Assembly: GCA_001579985.1 (NCBI GenBank)
Contig: LRSR01004574.1
Location: 1 to 31,377, forward strand
DNA from: Hypsibius dujardini
Taxonomy: Eukaryota > Tardigrada > Eutardigrada > Parachela > Hypsibiidae
Direction: 5' to 3'
DNA: 31,377 nt
Both the position numbers and the translations under genes were made by a program. Shown one piece after another: positions 26,076 to 31,377 of the stretch (position 1 is its first letter; each line of letters begins with the position of its first letter). The notes under the pieces were generated by a model, which made no database searches, was not told the DNA's origin, and saw only the letters and a program-made list of their open reading frames with translations.

Positions 26076-29000
26076 TCACATCATTTTACAAAAAGGAGCG
26101 TCCGGATTCTTAGGCGGAGCGGGCACAGCGGGTTGCCGCTGAGGTGGAACTCGAGACGGTGGAAGGCGGTAAACTGCCGGTCCTGAAGCAGCCGCCGGAA
26201 TGGATGTCCCACTTCCGGTGACGGTGGGTGGTGATGTTAGTGCCAGTGCATCCCGAACCAGCGTCGGCAATTTCGCGGGAGATTTCGGAGCCAGTTCGGG
26301 AAGAGCGGCCCGGTCGACAGGAGGTGTCGTTCCCTGCAGTGAGTGTCACTTGAATAATGTGCGGGAATTCAAAGAATTGCTACTTGAACCTGCAATTGTG
26401 CTTTTCGTTCCGCGTCTGCTTTCGCTGCCTGAACACGCCGCTCCTCCAGATCAGCGACAATCGTCCCGGCAAACTCCTCATACCACTCCCGGAGACGAGT
26501 GACGCGTGGATGGTCCGCGATGGGGACGGAAAAGTGCGAGCCTGGTCGAACGCCGAAGCCACCGTCGGCGACGACTGAAAACCGGCCAGTGTCGTCGTAC
26601 AGCTTACACTGCTTCTGGTCGTTATAGACCACCACGTGCAGGTTCTTGAGGAGGATAATGTCGCCGGCCTTGGAGATGGGTGCGAGTTTGTCGAGAGTGG
26701 GTTTATACATCAGGCAGAGGGTCTTGGCGTCGTTGGCGATGTCCATCGACGGGTCCACAATGTGGAAACACTACAAGTAAACAGACAAACAGGCATCTAG
26801 GCAGACAGACAGACAGACAGGCATACAGACAAACAGGCATACAGACAGACAGACATGCAGGCAGGCAGGCAGACATGCAGGCAGGCAAACAGGCAGGCAG
26901 ATATGCAGGCAGGCAGGCAGGCAGACAGACACGCAGACAGACATGCAGGCAGGCAGACAGGCAGGCAGACATGCAGACAGACAGACAGACAGACAGAAAG
27001 TACCTGCATATAACTTCGGCCTTTATTAACCAATTTCGGTGGTAGGAAGGACCGCACAACAGCAATAACATTCGAATAATGCTGAGTGCGAGGGATAAGT
27101 CCTGCTACTGGTGTGTAGCCGCCCGAGTTGGCCGTCGAGACATTAGGGCCCCGTGGCGCCGGGGTTCGATTGCCGTTGCCTGCAGCTGCGGCAACCTGCT
27201 GAGCGTTGATCAGAGCGGCAAACGGCAGCATTGGTTCTTGTACTAACGCGGGGGAGCAAGCAGTGGGCAGTTGCTGGACATCATTAAAGTCGTGGACAAA
27301 CAGTGAGCCACATGGCTTCGGTACCGTTGCTACAATTAAAACAACACAATAACGTGGTCAGTCACTTAGTTGCTTTAACACTCATCCTCACTCAATCAAA
27401 AATCAATTACAGCCTACATTTACACACATGGCCACAATTTTGGGTGGTCTGAGTTCGAGCCATCAAGGTGGTCTGAGTTCGAGCCATCAGGGTGGTCTGA
27501 GTTCGAGCCATCACGGTGGTCCGAGTTTGAGCCACGAGAGTGGTCCGAGTTTAAGCCACTCTTGGCTAGAACTTGCCACTTCTTTCTCCTCAATCTTTGA
27601 TTCAATGCCCGGCTCAGAGGAAAAATTAGATTGAGCAAGCTGCTCTAAATTCCGCCAAAATAAACAAGTTCAATCAATCGATCAACTGAGTAAAAGACGC
27701 ATGGTCAGCTGTGGCCAAGAGCGAGTGCGCACGGTGACTTGATTCGGCTCGAACTCGGACCACCCTGTTTGGCTTAAAGTTCGCCACCCAAAATTGGGGC
27801 CATGTGTGTGCGTACGCTAACTTACCCAGCCAAACTTGTGGCACCGAATCTGCTCCACACAGCAACGTAGCTTCCCAGTTTGGATTTTTGAACTTGGTTT
27901 GTTCCTTGATGAAACCTGTGATTAGGCGAAATTAACTGTCTAATTTAGTTTTCTCAGCAACAAATGTATTTTCGCGTTAGACAGGGACAGTTGTACTGGA
28001 GTGGAACGTGTGCACGGCTATGTGCACCGTACGCACAGCACAAGCGCCGCGTGGCCGATTAAACGTTCCACAGCTCGTACGATGTCCCTGTCTAACGCGA
28101 ACACACAGTAACACTATTATCTGTGGGTAACTAACAAGGTGTCAATTACTTCTGTCAAATTCAGATCGCGGCTGAACTTTTTTCTTGAATACTATCTTCC
28201 AAACTATGATTTTAGAAAATATGATTCACGGCAGTGGGATCTCTGTTCAGTGGGAAAAAATCGGGGAGAACACAAATGCAGCACAACATCGCTCACGGTC
28301 ACTTGATTGATTGATTGATTGATTGATCGATTAATTGATTGATTGATTGATCAACGGATTCCAATTTGGAGTTCTGTCGCGTATTTTTCGTCCTTGCTCG
28401 AAACTAATTGAAATAATTTCGCTCCGGAACTCCGTTGGTTGATTGGTTGATTGTTCAAGTATTAACCCCTGCCCCGCCCCTTTTACACATTTCAGAGAGC
28501 CTCCATTAGATTATATTCTGTCGCTTCCTGTGGAAATTTAATTTGCCTACCTGCGATCAGCACCACCGGTGCCAGTCTGATGTCCTGAAATTCCCCTGGC
28601 ACTCGCAACTCTGCAGGAATTTCCTCCGCCATCACCGGCAGGTAATCCGTGACAGTGAGGAAAACGCATCCGCCGCGGACACCGCCGGGGAGAATCTCCC
28701 GACACACCAGCCGCCAACGCTTCTGCTGCATAAAGTTACACTGACCGCGACAATTGCTGACCTGAAGGACTGAAAAATATCCGGTGATCGGCACGCCCTC
28801 CGGCAGGTCTGCGATTGTGCAACGCGAGAGTGCGGGAAACTTTTGCTAGAAAAACGCAACACAATACTACTAATCAAGCAATCAACCATTGGTTCGCATC
28901 ACAATACTAGTACACCAATCAAGCAATCAACCATTGGTTCGCATCACAATACTAGTACACCAATCAAGCAATCAACCATTGATTCGCTCTGATCTAAGCA

Positions 29001-29419
29001 GTTGTTTGATTGTTCTCAAATCGCAAATAAAGATGGTCTTTAGCTTTTCATTCGAAACTTCATTAAAAATAAAGATGGTCCAATTTTGTTTGACAAAAAT
29101 AGCTAAAAACGCCTTTTGATGTTCAGCTGCTCATATCCATCAAGAATCGATCAATCAAGCGAGGACTCAAGATGAAACTTTCCTGGCGAGTAAAGATGCG
29201 AATCAACCAATCAATGCCCCGCCAGCATTACAAGCTCACCTCAAAAATGGTCACCAGATCTTGTATGACTTCATTGGTTAAGGAAGCACATTTCTCGTGG
29301 CGAAAACATGCTGTGAGAGGTTCGAATACACGGAGTTTTTTCGTAGGTGGCGCGGAGAGATTGTCTTCGTGGGAAAGATCTTTCGGCCCGGGAACTGCGG
29401 ATGATGAGGAAAGATCCAT
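26076..29419 (-). CDS. POT1: POT1-like telomere single-strand DNA-binding protein (6 exons)
   Basis: Exons on the minus strand: 29419-29240, 28845-28551, 27915-27826, 27329-27004, 26770-26390, 26333-26076. They sum to 1530 bases, 509 residues. Residues about 261-410 match the POT1 OB1 (Telo_bind) fold: YTPVAGLIP, NVIAVVRSFLPPKLVNKG, CFHIVDPSMD, KTLCLMYKPTLDKL, KAGDIILLKNLHVVVYNDQ, then HPRVTRLREWYEEF. POT1 caps telomeres by binding the G-rich overhang. Unusually, 260 residues precede OB1. That part (ITGYFSVLQVS, RLVCREILPGG, CVFLTVTDY, IRLAPVVLIAG, WEATLLCG) looks like another OB-type beta-barrel. After OB1 there is a charged helix and a Pro-rich tail instead of OB2 and the TPP1-binding region; the human protein has about 634 residues. 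An alternative is two genes, with the OB1 protein starting at an ATG near 27231. Intron 3 carries a minisatellite element and intron 4 a TCTG array. Confidence 0.75.
26775..26998. repeat. CAGA/CAGG array, POT1-like intron 4
   Basis: Nearly pure CAGACAGG and CAGGCAGG variants fill the 233 bp intron 27003-26771. In the transcript the UCUG run begins about 6 nt after the GT of the 5' splice site (GTACTTTCTGTCTG). Confidence 0.95.
27420..27815. mobile_element. Minisatellite-bearing inverted-repeat element, copy 3, POT1-like intron 3
   Basis: The left end is ACACACATGGCCACAATTTT then GGGTGG; the right end is the complement of ACACACATGGCCCCAATTTT then GGGTGGCGAAC. Inside are about 4.5 units of the 24 bp repeat, a unique segment (27560-27710), and the shared right block CAAGAGCGAGTGCGC then ACGGTGACTTGATTCGGC. 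It ends about 10-15 bp from the donor of exon 3. Confidence 0.8.
27963..28110. mobile_element. 149 bp hairpin MITE (family 1), copy C
   Basis: It lies in inverted orientation relative to copies A and B, in intron 2 of the POT1-like gene. Both termini (GTATTTTCGCGTTAGACAGG and its complement) and the interior TGTGCACCGTACGCACAGC are recognisable. The ends are slightly decayed (CGCGAACACACAGTA). Confidence 0.9.
28300..28352. repeat. GATT tetranucleotide array, POT1-like intron 2
   Basis: TTGATTGATTGATTGATTGA with ATCG and TTAA interruptions. It represents the GATT/AATC arrays that occur in almost every intron and spacer of the window (for example 4118-4142, 6750-6780, 13428-13446, 24131-24149). 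Confidence 0.9.
28450..28535. mobile_element. GC-box MITE, copy 4 (partial), POT1-like intron 2
   Basis: It shows CCCCTGCCCCGCCCCTTTTA and a right end CTCCATTAGATTATATTCTG then TCGCTT. The right end is the complement of the left end of the copy at 5866. The left arm is missing. It ends about 15 bp from the donor of exon 2. Confidence 0.65.
28871..28987. repeat. 45 bp tandem repeat, 2.6 units, POT1-like intron 1
   Basis: The unit starts CAATCAAGCAATCAACCATT, continues GGTTCGCATCACAATACTAG and ends TACAC; units start at 28871, 28916 and 28961. The first two are identical except at the first bases. Confidence 0.95.
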
Positions 29420-30119
29420 TTTTCGGAGCTCCTCGCTTGGTTTCTTCTGCTCCTAGATTCCTACGCTTAAGAAAGCTGAATTGTGAAGCAAAAGCTACAA
29501 CCAACGAGGATGTCAGTGCTTTTTCCCAGGAGAAAAATGGTTTTTAAGTTGGCGTTTTAACCAGTAACAAAAAAGGAAGAAACAATTCCTAATTCCACTG
29601 GATTGTTTTGGACTGGAAAATAGGATTGGAATTCAGTGACAGCGAGTGGAAGTGGAAGTGGAGTCGTAGCCGCAGTTTATTCATATTATTTAATTCCAGT
29701 ACTGTAACCGTGATCTCCCGATCTCAAGGGACAGTTAAGCCCCACCCCCTCCAATTATTGGTGACTGTTCAATCGGATTCACTGTGTTGTGATTGGTTGA
29801 GATTTAAGAGCAACTTGACAGCGATTGATTGATTGATTAAGCAGAATTTCTTGGCGCATACATTGAATTCGATTGATTGATTGATTGTAAGTAAACAATA
29901 TCGAACGGTGATGAACAGATAAAGATCCGGGTGGATCAAATTAACTGGTGGGGCAAAAAAGTGTCCCTTGAGATCGGGCGATTACAGTAAAGTACTTTTT
30001 CCTTTTGGCTTCGTGATTTTAAAGAATTCGTGTGAAGTTTTAGCGGAGAATCCGATTTCATCGTCAAGTTGCCAGCCGAATTTTGCGCATGCTAGTTTCG
30101 GCTGCGTGAAAGAAGAGAA
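29420..30119. promoter_or_regulatory. Divergent upstream region POT1-like / CNOT11 containing a MITE
   Basis: The 700 bp between the two start codons must hold both promoters. A 290 bp family 2 MITE (29700-29989) occupies its centre. No TATA box is evident near either start. Confidence 0.5.
29700..29989. mobile_element. 290 bp MITE (family 2), copy B
   Basis: It is inverted relative to copy A at 18252. The ends are TACTGTAACCGTGATCTCCC then GATCTCAAGGGACAG and the complement of TACTGTAATCGCCCGATCTC then AAGGGACAC. Interior blocks (GGGGTGGGGCTTAACTGTCC, GTGAATCCGATTGAACAGTC, AATTTGATCCACCC) are shared with copy A in order, and both copies contain two GATT runs. Confidence 0.85.
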
Positions 30120-31324
30120 ATGGCCATCGGAGCGGGTTCCTCGGCGTACGACGCTTTCCTCAGCCCGAAGGAAACGGACGATCTATTGACGTTAGTGAAC
30201 GGGAATTTTTCACACATGATCGCATTGATGCTCTGGGGAAGATGCATTTTTTTTTCGTTTTGTTGTTGTTTTTGTTGGAAGCAGTCTGGTGTGTGATGAA
30301 CCAGCGGAAGGATGGACCTTCGACAACATCGCCAAGAATTTCAATCTCCTCTTCCCCAAGTCGGACCACTATCGCGTGGGAAAAGCCTTGGTGAGTTTGC
30401 GCCTTTTTGTTTCGGAATGGAGTTCGCTGGCGCGCCGTACTGCTCCCCAAACTTTTCATTAATTTCAAGTTAATGCATTGCGTTGATTGATTGATTACGT
30501 TGATCGATTGATTGATTGCGTTGATTGATTGATTGCGTTGATCGATTGATTGATTGCGTTGATTGATTGATTGCGTTGATTGATTGATTGCGTTGATTGA
30601 TTGATTGCGTTGATCGATTGATTGATTGCGTTGATTGATTGATTAGTTATGTTGATTGGTTGTCATTAAATAGGTCGATTGATTGATTGATTGTCATTGA
30701 GTTTATGTTGATTTATTGCGTTGATTGATCTATTGACGTGTTTTACGGCCAGCTTAATTTCGTCAAAAGCTCTTTTGACTAATTGAATTGTGTTGTTTTC
30801 GGATGTGCAGGAAATGTTTCTCCTCTGTGGTGTTCTGGACAAAGCAGCTTCCCAACTGGTCTCCGTTTTTCTGCTCTACGATATGTTCAAAGAGCAATCA
30901 CTGGCCGCGAATCCCTTCGCCTCGCTGTTTTACGTCATTTTGGTAGGCGATCTTGCTTTGTCTTTCGGTCGCGTTGCTATGGGTCACTTCTCTCACGTCT
31001 GTCTGTTCAGCATCCCGAGCAGAGACGGAATGTCTCCGCGGATCACGTCAACGGCACCGGCGACGACATTGCCCACCACCTGACCAGAATCGGGTCTCTC
31101 ACCGACGCCACCGAGTGGTTCCACTTGGGCTTGGCGAAATTCTCCGCGGGATCTCGACTGTTTGTCGCCGAGCTGGCGGCTGGACCGCAGGCGGGGGTAC
31201 GGTAATCTGTCGTCGTCGAGGAGGACGGATAACTTTATTGTGGCAATGTGATATGTCTTTCTAGATGTTTGCTAAGCCACCGACTTTCTTCTCAAACACG
31301 GCGTCTGTCAGCAGTTCAGACCCG
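30120..31324 (+). CDS. CNOT11: CNOT11, CCR4-NOT complex subunit 11 (5' part, first 5 exons, runs off window)
   Basis: This is a subunit of the CCR4-NOT deadenylase complex, acting in mRNA decay. Exons: 30120-30190, 30285-30390, 30811-30942, 31011-31196, 31265-31324, then a donor (GTGAGA) and the window end. Family motifs in order are FLSPKETDDLL, WTFDNIAKNFNLLFPKSDHY, LVSVFLLYDMFKEQSLAANP and FASLFYVIL. They match the N-terminal half of human CNOT11 (LSPKEL, F-KADHFRLG, LYLLWEMY, LAANPFA). Exon 5 adds FAKPPTFFSNTASVSSSDP. The exon 4 end is chosen at GGG before GTACGG, which keeps phase 0; GTAATC five bases later would break the frame. Intron 2 is mostly a GCGTTGATTGATT minisatellite, and intron 5 starts with a CAGA array. 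The C-terminal domain that binds the NOT1/CNOT10 module lies outside the window. Confidence 0.87.
30479..30655. repeat. GCGTTGATTGATTGATT minisatellite, CNOT11 intron 2
   Basis: About nine units of 17 bp (GCGTTGATTGATTGATT) or 21 bp (GCGTTGATCGATTGATTGAT plus T) in an alternating pattern. It is a higher-order form of the GATT array. Confidence 0.95.
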
Positions 31325-31342
31325 GTGAGAAACCGTTTGATA

Positions 31343-31377
31343 GCACAGACAGACTAGCAGACAGACAGACAGACAAG
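31343..31377. repeat. CAGA array at window end, CNOT11 intron 5
   Basis: CACAGACAGACTAGCAGACAG and onward CAGA units start about 20 nt after the exon 5 donor and run off the window. Confidence 0.9.

Noticed and set aside
963-31324. A functional gene cluster of nuclear RNA, centromere and telomere factors
   Set aside because: Mixed strands, separate promoters and unrelated pathways; housekeeping genes are expected to be neighbours by chance in a gene-dense genome.

Overview
This is a eukaryotic nuclear window. Every gene recognised is split by GT-AG introns (57 bp to about 1.7 kb), the products are nuclear housekeeping proteins, and introns and spacers hold short hairpin transposons and tetranucleotide arrays. 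The MED26, CNOT11 and LisH-containing NOLC1 homologues point to the animal lineage (an invertebrate or a unicellular holozoan). The fungal-looking Scm3-type protein and the hemerythrin HHE protein keep an early-diverging opisthokont open. I cannot name the species. One N at 11719 shows the assembly is not fully resolved.

Layout: POP1 (minus, 4910-963), the RNase P/MRP scaffold. ZMAT2/SNU23 (minus, 7481-6372), a tri-snRNP zinc-finger protein. A Scm3/HJURP-like candidate CENP-A chaperone (plus, 8272-11533). A hemerythrin HHE protein (plus, 12583-13851). NOLC1/Nopp140 (plus, 15546-21694). MED26 (plus, 22650-24879). A POT1-like telomere protein (minus, 29419-26076). The 5' part of CNOT11 (plus, 30120 to past the window end). 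I rebuilt exon chains by hand from splice sites and reading phase. For the seven complete genes the summed exon length is a whole number of codons, which supports the models. There is no operon logic. The genes share a nuclear theme (RNA processing, transcription, centromere, telomere), but I see no sequence evidence that they act together.

Between and inside the genes there are at least five repeat families: a 149 bp hairpin MITE with TA ends (3 copies); a 283-290 bp MITE with related TA ends (2 copies); a GC-box MITE (4 copies); an inverted-repeat element carrying a 24 bp minisatellite (3 copies); and a long foldback element (2 copies, one with a 149 bp MITE nested in an arm). TCTG/CAGA and GATT/AATC arrays recur in introns, several starting within about 20 nt of a 5' splice site. 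Tandem duplications of about 200 bp lie directly upstream of both the Scm3-like gene and NOLC1.

Most worth following up: the Scm3-like gene with its serial phase-1 SP-motif exons and Cys-rich end interrupted by TGA; the POT1-like protein whose telomere-binding OB fold sits in the middle rather than at the N-terminus; the nearly identical two-exon duplication inside NOLC1; and the nested MITEs. I found no evidence of a wholly new multi-gene system. All homology calls are from recognised motifs, not from a database search.
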